Part shown: positions 1 to 8,155 of the stretch, piece by piece | Numbering within the stretch: position 1 is the first letter of the stretch | Layout of the letters: every line of letters starts with the position of its first letter | Source of the DNA: Archangium gephyra | GTDB taxonomy: Bacteria > Myxococcota > Myxococcia > Myxococcales > Myxococcaceae | Assembly (NCBI GenBank): GCA_003243425.1 | Contig: QFQP01000017.1 | Location: forward strand, 84,733 to 148,732 | DNA: 64,000 nt | Direction of reading: 5' to 3' | Notes under the pieces: generated by a model | Told to the model about the DNA's origin: nothing | Database searches by the model: none | Seen by the model: only the letters and a program-made list of their open reading frames with translations | Translations under genes and position numbers: made by a program

Positions 1-615
1 AAGTCGGTGTCGATGTTCATCTCGCCGACGTCTCCGGGAGAAGTGGAGGAAGAAGATCTCGTCGCGGCGAACGCGCGCAAGGCGAACCCGAAGTGGTGGA
101 TGAAGACGGCCGCGATGACCGGCGCGCTGAAAGGGCCCGGCAGCTACGGCAACGTCGCGCGCGGCATCATCTCGCTGCAGGGCGCGGGCTATCAGGCGGC
201 GCAGTACCTCACGAAGATCATCGCCGCCGAGACGCTCGCCGCCGACGGTCTGGGCGGAAAGCCGGTGACGTTGTCTGCAAACGTGGCCGGCATCACCAAC
301 ACCAGGTCGCTCTCGCACCCGCTGTTCCAGATCGCCTTCCAGGGCGCTCCGTCGTTCGGCGTGCGCATCTTCGAGCCGCCGCTCACGCGCGCCGTGAGTG
401 GCCTGCTGATGCTGCACGACCTGCTCAACCCCGAAGCGCCGGGTGCGGCGACCCAGTCTCACGGCAGCCCCGAGGCGCGCGCGAAGGCCGTACGCACCGA
501 GCAGGTGCATGGACACGTCTACGATCTGCCGTGGCAGTTCGAGTCGTGCGTGAAGACCGCCGCAGTCGTGGGCATGGGGAAGAACCCCGGCGTGCTGTTC
601 AAGCGCGGCCCGTGA
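1..615 (+). CDS. Unidentified protein, 5' end probably outside the window
   Basis: The reading frame is open from the first base of the window. A GTG at 7 and an ATG at 13 are possible starts, but the gene may begin upstream. The visible ~200 residues show no signal peptide or membrane helix. The middle contains Gly/Ala-rich stretches such as GPGSYGNVARG. I do not recognise the family and can offer no function. The gene ends in TGA 72 bp before the convergent protease gene. Codon use (GCG, CTC, GAC) matches its neighbours, which supports real coding. It could be the C-terminal part of an oxidoreductase-like protein, but no motif demonstrates this. Confidence 0.6.
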   Translation, partial: KSVSMFISPTSPGEVEEEDLVAANARKANPKWWMKTAAMTGALKGPGSYGNVARGIISLQGAGYQAAQYLTKIIAAETLAADGLGGKPVTLSANVAGITNTRSLSHPLFQIAFQGAPSFGVRIFEPPLTRAVSGLLMLHDLLNPEAPGAATQSHGSPEARAKAVRTEQVHGHVYDLPWQFESCVKTAAVVGMGKNPGVLFKRGP

Positions 616-687
616 CCGTGTAGGCGCAGACGCACAGCGACTTACTGAACGCCTGTCGCACTGTATTACTGGTGCGCGTGGGGCGCC

Positions 688-2655
688 TCAGCTCCGGCGG
701 CGGCGAAGCAGCGCCAGCACGCCGAACACCAGGAACGACGGGTCGACCGTGTTGCAGCTGCAGCCGCTCGACTTCGACGCGCCGCCGCCACCACCGCCGA
801 ACGGCGCGAAGACACCACCGCCGAAGCCGCCGTTGCCGACGCCGCCGCTTCCTCCCGAGCCGCCGAACCCGCCGCCCAGTCCACCGTCGGTGCCCGGCGA
901 ACCGCCGCCGGTTTGGCCCTCGCCACCACCGACGTTGCCGACGCCACCACCGACGTTGCCGGCACCACCGCCGACGTTGCCGACGCCACCACCGACGTTG
1001 CCGACGCCACCACCGACGTTGCCGACGCCACCACCGACGTTGCCGGCACCACCGCCGATGTTGCCGGCACCACCGCCGACGTTGCCAACGCCACCACCCA
1101 CGTTGCCGGCACCACCACCGGTCGGGACCGAACCTCCGCCACCGCCGGTCGGCGCCGCGCCGCAATCAACCAGACACACCGCCTGCGTCTGGCTGATGCC
1201 CCAGCACGTGGAGCCCGCAGCGCACGTGCCCGTGCTCGTGCAGTCGGGCGCCCCGCTGGGGATGGTGTTCGAGGTGCTGATGCACGCGAAGTCACCTTCA
1301 CCCGAAGCGTCGACGCAGTACTGCCCCGAAGGACACGTACCGGTGTTGCCCGTGCCACCGCCCGTCGTGCCCGAACCGCCGCCCGTCGTTCCCGAGCCAC
1401 CGCCCGTCGGCGTCACGCCACCGACGCAGTCGCGCAGGCACACGCCCGACGACGCGCTCGTGGCCCAGCATGAAGCGCCGCTCGCGCACGGAGTGGTCTG
1501 CGAGCACTGCGTCGCGCTCGCGGGAATTCCGTTGCTGTTGGTGATGCACGCGCTCTGCCCGGCCTGGCCGATGGCCGCGCAGTACTCGCCAGTGCTGCAC
1601 TGACTCGGAGACCCACCACCACCGCCGGTGACACCCGTGCCGCCGCCCGTCGCTGCGCCACCACCACCGCCCGCGCCGGTGCCGCCGCCGGTTCCACCAT
1701 CGCTCACGCCGCACGGGTTGACCGTGGTCGAACCACCGCTCGCCCACGCCGGTGCCGTGAAGCCACCGGCCGTCGCCGCGAGCAACGTCTGGTCCTTGAT
1801 CCACTGCGCGTGGCCGTAGACGCCGCTGTACACCGTGCTGTTGCACGCCGTCGCATCACCGCGCGACACCGCGCCCGTCACCCGCCCCAGCGAGTCGAGC
1901 GAAGGCCCACCGCTGTCGCCTTCACACGTGCCCTTGGCGGTCTGCGCGCCACCGAACCACTCGTAGGTGTCGCTCATGCCGCTCTCGCCAGCACCCAGAC
2001 AATCACCCGCGCAGAACACGCTCATGCCGGTGACGCGGTAGCGCGTGCCCGCGGTCTGCCCGTTGGGCGACGTGATGCCGAAGCCGATGGCCGTGTAGCC
2101 CTCGTTGCCCGACAGCTGCGAGTCGACGCGGGGAATGAGCGGACACACGCCGTTGATGTTCGCGGACAGGCGAATGAGCGCGATGTCACCGCCGCAGATG
2201 GTGTTGCCCGGCGAGGGCGCAAGAATCACCTGCGAGCCGGTGAACCACGTCGTGTTGTTCACCGTGGGCCACTGCGCCTGACCGGTGAACACCGCGGCCG
2301 CCGCGTTGGGGCTGGTGGTGATGCGGAAGGTGCTGGCGCCGTACGGCGTGCCGAAGGGCTGCGCGGTGCAGCTGCTGAGGTTGTTCTGGCTGATGGGACC
2401 CACGCAGTGACGCGCGGTGAGAATCAGGTTCGGCGCGATGAGCGAGCCGGTGCAGATGCCGCCCTGCCCTCCGCCGATGAGAATCGCGACCACGTTGCTC
2501 GACGTGGTGTCGAGCGTGCCGTTCTGAATCGCTTCCGTCTGCGACGAGGAACGTTCACGAATCGAAGCGTTCGACAGGTCTACCGGCGGAGCCGACGACT
2601 CACACGCCACCATCGCAACACAGGCGACGGACAAGACGACACGAAGCGACTTCAT
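688..2655 (-). CDS. Trypsin-like serine protease lipoprotein with Gly-rich stalk and MYXO-CTERM tail
   Basis: This is a 655-residue secreted protease of the S1 (chymotrypsin) family. A signal sequence with a lipobox-like VAMVAC puts Cys18 at the lipidation site. The catalytic triad is legible: His83 in TARHC, Asp157 in GGDIAL and Ser248 in EGDSGGP. After the protease domain (about 45-300) come two similar Cys-rich modules (about 330-490). A stalk of GNVGGG-type heptads follows, then a C-terminus with a GCSCN motif, a hydrophobic stretch and RRRRS, which is the MYXO-CTERM layout. Such tails are processed for surface display in myxobacteria. Having both a lipobox and a MYXO-CTERM tail is unusual, and one may be non-functional. 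The gene is divergent from the aminotransferase gene. Confidence 0.88.
   Translation of the reverse strand: MKSLRVVLSVACVAMVACESSAPPVDLSNASIRERSSSQTEAIQNGTLDTTSSNVVAILIGGGQGGICTGSLIAPNLILTARHCVGPISQNNLSSCTAQPFGTPYGASTFRITTSPNAAAAVFTGQAQWPTVNNTTWFTGSQVILAPSPGNTICGGDIALIRLSANINGVCPLIPRVDSQLSGNEGYTAIGFGITSPNGQTAGTRYRVTGMSVFCAGDCLGAGESGMSDTYEWFGGAQTAKGTCEGDSGGPSLDSLGRVTGAVSRGDATACNSTVYSGVYGHAQWIKDQTLLAATAGGFTAPAWASGGSTTVNPCGVSDGGTGGGTGAGGGGGAATGGGTGVTGGGGGSPSQCSTGEYCAAIGQAGQSACITNSNGIPASATQCSQTTPCASGASCWATSASSGVCLRDCVGGVTPTGGGSGTTGGGSGTTGGGTGNTGTCPSGQYCVDASGEGDFACISTSNTIPSGAPDCTSTGTCAAGSTCWGISQTQAVCLVDCGAAPTGGGGGSVPTGGGAGNVGGGVGNVGGGAGNIGGGAGNVGGGVGNVGGGVGNVGGGVGNVGGGAGNVGGGVGNVGGGEGQTGGGSPGTDGGLGGGFGGSGGSGGVGNGGFGGGVFAPFGGGGGGASKSSGCSCNTVDPSFLVFGVLALLRRRRS
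922..1122 (-). repeat. 21-bp tandem repeat (VNTR-like), about nine units, inside the protease gene
   Basis: About nine consecutive 21-bp units encode V/A-G-N-V-G-G-G heptads. They differ mainly at one codon (GTC/GCC, giving V or A) and once at another (N-V versus N-I). The array forms the flexible stalk between the Cys-rich modules and the membrane tail. Near-identical units make copy-number change by slippage likely. Confidence 0.9.
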
Positions 2656-2775
2656 GAAGGCTCCATTTCGACCCGGGATGCGGCCACACCCGGCTCGATT
2701 GCGGAGTGCTCAGTAGTCGCTCACGCATTCAAAGAAAAGTGAGCATCCCGCCCCGAGCTGGGGCATTGAGCCCTC

Positions 2776-3981
2776 ATGTTGCACCTCATTCCCGCTCGAC
2801 AGACCCGCCCCGACAAAGACGTCATCTTCGCGCTCAACGCCGAAGCAACACGCCGCAAGCAGGCTGGTGAATCGGTCGTGAACGCGACCATCGGCTCGTT
2901 GATGAATGACGACGGTTCGCTGTCGATTCTGTCGACGGTGACGAAGGTGCTGCGCGAAGTGCCCGCGCGTGAATGGGCCGCGTACGCACCGATTCCCGGC
3001 ACGCCGCAGTTCAACGCCGCCGTCATCGAAGACACGTTCGCCGGGCACATCGAGCTCAAGCTCGCGGCGACGGCGGTGGCCACGCCCGGCGGTACCGGCG
3101 CGCTCCGTCACGCGCTCATGAACTACCTGCAGTCGGGCCAGAAGCTGCTGACGCCTTCGTTCTACTGGGGCCCGTACCAGACGCTGTGTGAAGAGCACGA
3201 GCGCGGCCTCGAGACGTTCCGCATGTTCAACGACGCGGGCCAGCTCGACGCCGCGGCGCTCGACGCGAAGTTGACCGAGCAGCTCAAGTCGCAGGGCCGC
3301 GCGCTCATCTTCTTGAACGACCCGTGCAACAACCCCACGGGCTACTCGATGACGCGCGACGAATGGCGTCAGGTGGTCGACGTGCTGCTCAAGCACTCGG
3401 CCTCGCCGGTCACGCTGCTGGTCGACATGGCGTACTGGCTCTACGCGGGCGCTGGCGACATGCGCGGCTTCATGCACGAATTGAAGCCGCTGCTCGGCAG
3501 GGTCGGCCTGCTCTTCGCGTGGAGCGGCAGCAAGTCGTACACGCACTACGGCCTGCGCGTGGGCGCGCTCATCGCGTGTGAAGCCGAAGAGAAGGACCGC
3601 AACGCCACCCAGGCCGCGCTCGCGTACGCGTGCCGAGGCACGTGGAGCAACTGCGTGCACGGTGGCATGTCGGCGGTGACGAAGCTGCTGACGGATCAAT
3701 CGCTGAAGAGCGCGTGTGACGCCGAACGTGACGTGTTCAAGAAGCTCCTGCAGGACCGCGTGTCTGCGTTCAACGCCGTCGCGCAGCCCAAAGGCCTCGA
3801 GTACCCGCGTTACGAAGGCGGCTTCTTCGTCACCGTGTTCCACGACAACGCCGAAGCGCAGGCCGAGAAGATGAAGAGCAAGGGTGTGTACGTGGTGCCG
3901 CAGAAGGGCGCGTTGCGCGTCGCTTTGTGCAGCACGGCGGCCTCGGACGTTCCGCGCCTGGTCGACGCGCTGGCGAGCTGA
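2776..3981 (+). CDS. Class I/II PLP-dependent aminotransferase
   Basis: This 401-residue fold-type I aminotransferase belongs to the aspartate/aromatic group. Visible signatures are the PGGTGAL phosphate-site loop near residue 104, NNPTG with the substrate-binding Asn186, VDMAY with the cofactor-contacting Asp217 and Tyr220, SGSKSYTHYGLR with the Schiff-base Lys253, and the Arg261 region. Length is normal for the family. No signal sequence is present, so it is cytoplasmic. It is divergent from the protease gene across 120 bp. The methyltransferase gene follows on the same strand after 41 bp. The substrate cannot be read from the sequence; aromatic amino acids and aspartate are both possible. 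Confidence 0.9.
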   Translation: MLHLIPARQTRPDKDVIFALNAEATRRKQAGESVVNATIGSLMNDDGSLSILSTVTKVLREVPAREWAAYAPIPGTPQFNAAVIEDTFAGHIELKLAATAVATPGGTGALRHALMNYLQSGQKLLTPSFYWGPYQTLCEEHERGLETFRMFNDAGQLDAAALDAKLTEQLKSQGRALIFLNDPCNNPTGYSMTRDEWRQVVDVLLKHSASPVTLLVDMAYWLYAGAGDMRGFMHELKPLLGRVGLLFAWSGSKSYTHYGLRVGALIACEAEEKDRNATQAALAYACRGTWSNCVHGGMSAVTKLLTDQSLKSACDAERDVFKKLLQDRVSAFNAVAQPKGLEYPRYEGGFFVTVFHDNAEAQAEKMKSKGVYVVPQKGALRVALCSTAASDVPRLVDALAS

Positions 3982-4022
3982 AAGCACCGTTCGTTTCACG
4001 AAGGGCCGGGTTGGGAGTCGAA

Positions 4023-4874
4023 GTGCAGTCGTTCTTCAGTGCATGCCCGATGTGCGGGTCTTCAGACTCGCGCGAACACGTCTCGTTTCCTCAGCTGCGC
4101 TTCGTGACGTGCAGCGCGTGCGGGCTTCTGTACAAATCGCATGAAGTGCCCGGCCTCGCGGCGTCACTGTCGAAGGGCTACGACGGCGGCTACTTCGAGA
4201 AGGGCCGCGCGCAGTATTTGAAGCGCTGGAATCACCGCGTCGCCAAGTGTCGACGGCAGCTGTTGATGTGCCTCGAGTTCGCGCCGCACGCGAAGTCGGT
4301 ACTCGATGTCGGTTCGAGCGCTGGCTACGTGCTGGCCGCCGGTCAGTCGCTGGGGCTTCACGCCACCGGCATCGATTACGCGTCGTGGGCCGCGAAGCTG
4401 GGTCATGAACGTGGCTTTCCGACGGCCGCGGCGTCGCTCACGCACCTGCCATTTCGTGATGGGAGCTTCGACATCGTCACCGCGAAGCACACGCTCGAAC
4501 ACGTGCCGACGCCGAAGCTGGGGCTCTCTGAAATCGCGCGCGTGCTCAAGCCGGGCGGCGTCGCGTTCGTGGTGGTGCCCGACGCGAAGCACTGGCAGCT
4601 GCACTTACGCAAGAAGAGCGGCGGGTACTTCAAGCCGCAGCGGCTCGGCTGGCAGCACCACGTCTATTACGACGTGAACACGCTGCGGACCGGGCTCGAA
4701 GGCGCGGGGTTGAAGGTGGTCTCGGACGACAAGGCGATGCTCCGCCGGCGGCTCGCGAAGGGCCCTGGGGCACCCTGGGAATACGCGCGCGTCGCGGGCC
4801 TCAAAGTGTGGACGACCTTCTCGAAGGTCACGCGGTTGCGCCGCGAGATTCAGCTCATGGCCGTGAAGCCGTGA
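4023..4874 (+). CDS. Class I SAM-dependent methyltransferase with N-terminal zinc ribbon
   Basis: This protein has 283 residues from a GTG start preceded by GGAG at 5-bp spacing. The frame is open further upstream, but that part overlaps the aminotransferase gene. An N-terminal C-x2-C...C-x2-C zinc ribbon (Cys8, 11, 30, 33) is followed by a Rossmann methyltransferase with motif I VLDVGSSAG (about 93-101), an FDIVTAKHTLEH segment and an RVLKPGG motif. Proteins of this build modify sugars or small molecules in polysaccharide or natural-product clusters. No such cluster is adjacent here, so the substrate is unknown. It probably shares a transcript with the aminotransferase gene. Confidence 0.85.
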   Translation: MQSFFSACPMCGSSDSREHVSFPQLRFVTCSACGLLYKSHEVPGLAASLSKGYDGGYFEKGRAQYLKRWNHRVAKCRRQLLMCLEFAPHAKSVLDVGSSAGYVLAAGQSLGLHATGIDYASWAAKLGHERGFPTAAASLTHLPFRDGSFDIVTAKHTLEHVPTPKLGLSEIARVLKPGGVAFVVVPDAKHWQLHLRKKSGGYFKPQRLGWQHHVYYDVNTLRTGLEGAGLKVVSDDKAMLRRRLAKGPGAPWEYARVAGLKVWTTFSKVTRLRREIQLMAVKP

Positions 4875-4969
4875 ACGAGCGGTGTTACCGACCTCGAAAC
4901 TGCCGATTGCGACGGCTCACCGTGCAGGCAGCTTGAAACGAAGCCTCCGTCCCGTCGTACGTTCGAAGC

Positions 4970-5524
4970 GTGTCTTCACGCGTCGTTGCTCTCGCTCTTC
5001 TCCTTCCGTTGTCGGCGCTCGCGCAGACCACTGAAACCACCACCGACGTCACACCGCCCACCGTCGAGCAGCCGCAGACGCGCACCAGCCGTTTCTGGCC
5101 ACTGCTGCTCTCGAGCGTCGCCACCGGAGCCAGCGCTACGGGCGCGTTCGCGACCGGCTTCTCGGCCTCGCGCGTGTGCTTCAGCAATGAGACCGGCCGC
5201 CCATCGCCCATCTGCAACGCGGGCGTCTTCGCGTTTGCTGGCGCCGTGCAGCTCGGCCTCAACCTGTTGATCATTCCCGAGCTCTACCGGCTCTCGGGCG
5301 ACGACACCGGCGAAGTGCGGCTCAACATGTGGCGGTGGATGCGCTGGCCCGCGCTCGTTCTCGCCGCCGCGGCCGTCACCTTCCTCGTCGGCGCGGTCAA
5401 CGAGACCAACCAGTTCGACACCGGCCAGGGCGCGATGATGTGGGGCATCGGAGGCGCGTTGGCCGGCGGCATCACGCTCGACGTCTTCGCCATCATCGGT
5501 GCGTTCCGGGGAGCTGCGCGATGA
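4970..5524 (+). CDS. Small membrane protein of unknown function with signal peptide
   Basis: A 184-residue protein starting at GTG, with a signal peptide ending near ALAQ. A Thr/Pro-rich linker follows, then four hydrophobic segments (roughly 45-65, 85-105, 125-145 and 155-178). I recognise no family. Its stop codon overlaps the start of the PhoD-type gene (ATGA), so the two are probably translated together. The downstream phosphatase is exported, so this protein could help place it at the membrane, but only the gene order suggests that. Confidence 0.7.
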   Translation: MSSRVVALALLLPLSALAQTTETTTDVTPPTVEQPQTRTSRFWPLLLSSVATGASATGAFATGFSASRVCFSNETGRPSPICNAGVFAFAGAVQLGLNLLIIPELYRLSGDDTGEVRLNMWRWMRWPALVLAAAAVTFLVGAVNETNQFDTGQGAMMWGIGGALAGGITLDVFAIIGAFRGAAR

Positions 5525-6771
5525 AGGTCGACCGACGCGCGTTTCTCGCAGGCATCGCCGCGGCCGCGAGTGGCTGTGTTCCCCGCGCCAGCGGTGAGTT
5601 TCCCATCGGGGTCGCTTCCCACGTCTACGGTCCCACCAACGCCGTGCTGTGGACACGCGCGCTCACCGCGACGCGCCTCGACGTCGCGTACTGGCGCGAG
5701 GGCCTCGACGAGTCGATGGCCGAACACTTCGAGGCCGAAGTGAAGGACGGCGTGGTGCACGCGCAGGTCGAAGGGCTCGAGCCCAACACCCGTTACAACT
5801 TCCTCTTCACCACCGCAGACGGGCTGCGCAGCGACGTGGGCTCCGTGCGCACGCAACCGCCGGTCGACTCGCTGGTGCCGGTGACCATCGGCGCGACCTC
5901 GTGCATCAAAGACACGCACCCTGACGACGCGCTCGCGCACGCGGCCACGCGCAGTGACCTCGACGCGTTCATCTTTCTGGGCGACACCATCTACGCCGAC
6001 CGGGCCATCACCCTGGCCGACTACCGCCGCGAGTGGCTGCAGGGCCTGGCCGGGCCCGGCTATCGCGCCCTGCGCGGCAGCACGTCGCTCATCTCGTTGT
6101 GGGACGACCACGAGGTCTACAACGACTGGGAAGCCACGCGCGTGAACAAGAACCGGCTGTCGTACGGCCAGCAGACCTTCATCGACCATCAACCCGGCAC
6201 GCCCGTCGGGCCCATGTGGCGCAAGCTCTCGTGGGGCGCGACGGTCGACCTCTTCGTGCTCGATTCACGCAGCGAGCGCGACGTCGCCAACGGCATCTAC
6301 ATCTCGAAAGAGCAGGCGGCGTGGCTCATCGAAGAGGTGCGCACCAGCAGGGCGATGTTCAAGTTGATCCTCAACTCGGTGCCCATCAGCAGCTTCGATT
6401 CGCCGCTCTTCGCCCTCTTCGCCAAAGACAACTGGCTGTCGTGCCCCGCCCAGCGCGACGAAGTGCTGCAGGGGCTCGAAGACACCGGCGCCACCGGCGT
6501 GCACTTTCTGTCCGGAGACTTCCACTTCGCCACCGTCGGCCGCGTGTCGCCCGAAGGGAAGCCCGGCTCGAAGTTGATGGAGTTCCTCGTCGGGCCGGGC
6601 GCGCAGAACCCGAACCCGTCACCCACCTACCCGTCGAAGCCGCAGTGGGACTTCGCGAGCGGCATCAACAACTACGCGACGTTCGCGATGGAGCCCGAGA
6701 AGCGGTTGATGACCGTGAAGTACCACCGCGGTGATGGCCGCGTGCTCTTCGAGGCCGAGTACCCGGCTTAA
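5521..6771 (+). CDS. PhoD-like alkaline phosphatase/phosphodiesterase, Tat-exported lipoprotein
   Basis: This 416-residue protein has a twin-arginine signal DRRAFLAG and an AASGC lipobox (Cys19), giving a Tat-dependent lipoprotein. A fibronectin-like N-terminal domain (about 25-115) precedes the calcineurin-like metal site: FLGDTIYAD (152-160), WDDHEVYNDW (about 200) and LSGDFHF (about 328). This is the PhoD order. PhoD enzymes release phosphate from monoesters and diesters outside the cytoplasm, typically with Fe and Ca. Overlapping ATGA links it to the preceding membrane-protein gene. At its 3' end it overlaps the convergent DUF1552 gene by 4 bp. No Pho box was evident upstream. Confidence 0.88.
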   Translation: MKVDRRAFLAGIAAAASGCVPRASGEFPIGVASHVYGPTNAVLWTRALTATRLDVAYWREGLDESMAEHFEAEVKDGVVHAQVEGLEPNTRYNFLFTTADGLRSDVGSVRTQPPVDSLVPVTIGATSCIKDTHPDDALAHAATRSDLDAFIFLGDTIYADRAITLADYRREWLQGLAGPGYRALRGSTSLISLWDDHEVYNDWEATRVNKNRLSYGQQTFIDHQPGTPVGPMWRKLSWGATVDLFVLDSRSERDVANGIYISKEQAAWLIEEVRTSRAMFKLILNSVPISSFDSPLFALFAKDNWLSCPAQRDEVLQGLEDTGATGVHFLSGDFHFATVGRVSPEGKPGSKLMEFLVGPGAQNPNPSPTYPSKPQWDFASGINNYATFAMEPEKRLMTVKYHRGDGRVLFEAEYPA

Positions 6772-8153
6772 CTCCACACCTCGCTGAGCGGGCCCGGCGC
6801 GATGCGCGTGTCTCCCTCGCGGCCGAACTCGTTCATGCTCGCGTCGCCGAACGCGTGACCGAGCGTGTTGAAGAGGTTCGACATCTGCCGATTCGCGGGC
6901 CGGCCATCACCCGGGAACACCACGGTGCGACCGTCGGTCTTGAAGCCCAGCGCGTTGCCACCCACCAACAACGTCGGCCACTCGCGCGCCTCGGAGTGAT
7001 GCTGCTCACCGTTGTCGGACATGTAGACGATGATCGTGTTGTCGAGCATCGAGCCGCTGGCGTTCACTTCGGGCGTCGCCGCCAGCGTGCGCGCGAGCTG
7101 CGCGATGAGCGCCACGTGCTTGCGCGTCACCGAAGCGATCGCCGTGTAGTTCCCCGAGTTGTCGATGCCGTGCTGCAGGTCGTGCCGCGCGAACGCGGTG
7201 TACTGGTCGTAGCGAACGTCGAAGCCCGAAGTGCCCGAGGCGATGACCACGTTGTTGGTGAGCCCGCCGAGCAGCGCCGAGGTCGCGATCTGAAACTGCG
7301 CCTCCAACCAGTTCAGCGAATCGGGCGTGCCTGAACCGCCGAGCAACGGGTTCATCGCCGGAGCCACCGGCAGCAACGGCCGCACCGACGGCGCCATGCT
7401 CTTGAGCAACGTCTCACGCGAACGCAGCGCTTCCAGCGACGTGAGGTAGCGCTCCAATTTCAGCCGCTCGTTCGAATTGCCGCGGAACTGAGCCAACGCC
7501 GCACGCACGTCGTCACGCGCGAAGTCGAACAGCTGCGAGCGCTGGTCGCCCATGCCCGCACCGCCCACGATGGTGCCGAACAACGTTTCGTACGCGAGCC
7601 GCGGGTTCACCAGAATCGGCGCCGGCCTGCCCGGGCCGAAGCTGCACGACTCGTAGGCAATCGACGTCAGCGACGAGCTGGTGCCAAGACGAATGCAGTC
7701 GAACGGCGCCGTGCGCTTGAGCCTGGGAGCAATCACCGCGTCGAACGTCGGCGCTGAACCTGCGACCGCGCACGACAACGCGCCCGTCGCGCTCGAATGC
7801 CCGCCGCCGGTGATGGTGCTCGACAGCCCCAGCACCACCGCCGAGCGCTCCACCATCGACGCGTCACCGCCGCTCGCCGCGAGTGGGGTGAGCGAGCGCG
7901 CCGTCGCCAACGCGTCGCCCGGAATCGTGAGCGGCATCATCGGGTACTGGTTGAAGAAGATGCGCCGCGAGCCGATGCCCGCCGCGCCGATGGCGGTGCG
8001 CGCGCCGGTCGACAGGAACGTCTCGGGGTAGATGCCGTTGCACTCCATGACGATGACGAGCCGCGCGGGCTTCATGGTCTGCGCGAACGCCTCGTTGAAG
8101 AGCGGCGCGAACAGGCCCGCGCCCAGGCCCTTGAGCAGTGTGCGTCGCTTCAT
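6768..8153 (-). CDS. DUF1552 family protein, Tat signal
   Basis: The 461-residue protein starts at the ATG that gives KRRTLLKGLGAG, a twin-arginine-like signal. The frame is open further upstream but lies inside the preceding gene. The body matches the DUF1552 family common in Planctomycetes and Myxococcota: an N-terminal VIVMECNGIYP-type segment, a long central helical part and a C-terminal VYMSDNGEQHH segment resembling sulfatase/phosphatase folds. Biochemical function is unknown. Its start lies 2 bp after the stop of the DUF1592 gene, and this pairing of an exported DUF1552 protein with a DUF1592 cytochrome-like protein is recurrent, so they probably act together outside the cytoplasm. Confidence 0.85.
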   Translation of the reverse strand: MKRRTLLKGLGAGLFAPLFNEAFAQTMKPARLVIVMECNGIYPETFLSTGARTAIGAAGIGSRRIFFNQYPMMPLTIPGDALATARSLTPLAASGGDASMVERSAVVLGLSSTITGGGHSSATGALSCAVAGSAPTFDAVIAPRLKRTAPFDCIRLGTSSSLTSIAYESCSFGPGRPAPILVNPRLAYETLFGTIVGGAGMGDQRSQLFDFARDDVRAALAQFRGNSNERLKLERYLTSLEALRSRETLLKSMAPSVRPLLPVAPAMNPLLGGSGTPDSLNWLEAQFQIATSALLGGLTNNVVIASGTSGFDVRYDQYTAFARHDLQHGIDNSGNYTAIASVTRKHVALIAQLARTLAATPEVNASGSMLDNTIIVYMSDNGEQHHSEAREWPTLLVGGNALGFKTDGRTVVFPGDGRPANRQMSNLFNTLGHAFGDASMNEFGREGDTRIAPGPLSEVWS

Positions 8154-8155
8154 GG

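Noticed and set aside
905..1125. CRISPR-like array
   Set aside because: The repeats are 21 bp, contiguous without unique spacers and in coding frame; they encode a Gly-rich stalk.
749..1603. Pro-rich plus-strand frame opposite the protease gene
   Set aside because: PPPTLP repeats are the complement of the Gly-rich stalk codons; not an independent gene.
2710..3999. Long minus-strand frame opposite the aminotransferase gene
   Set aside because: It is an Arg/His-rich antisense shadow of a clearly conserved gene, a usual effect of high GC content.
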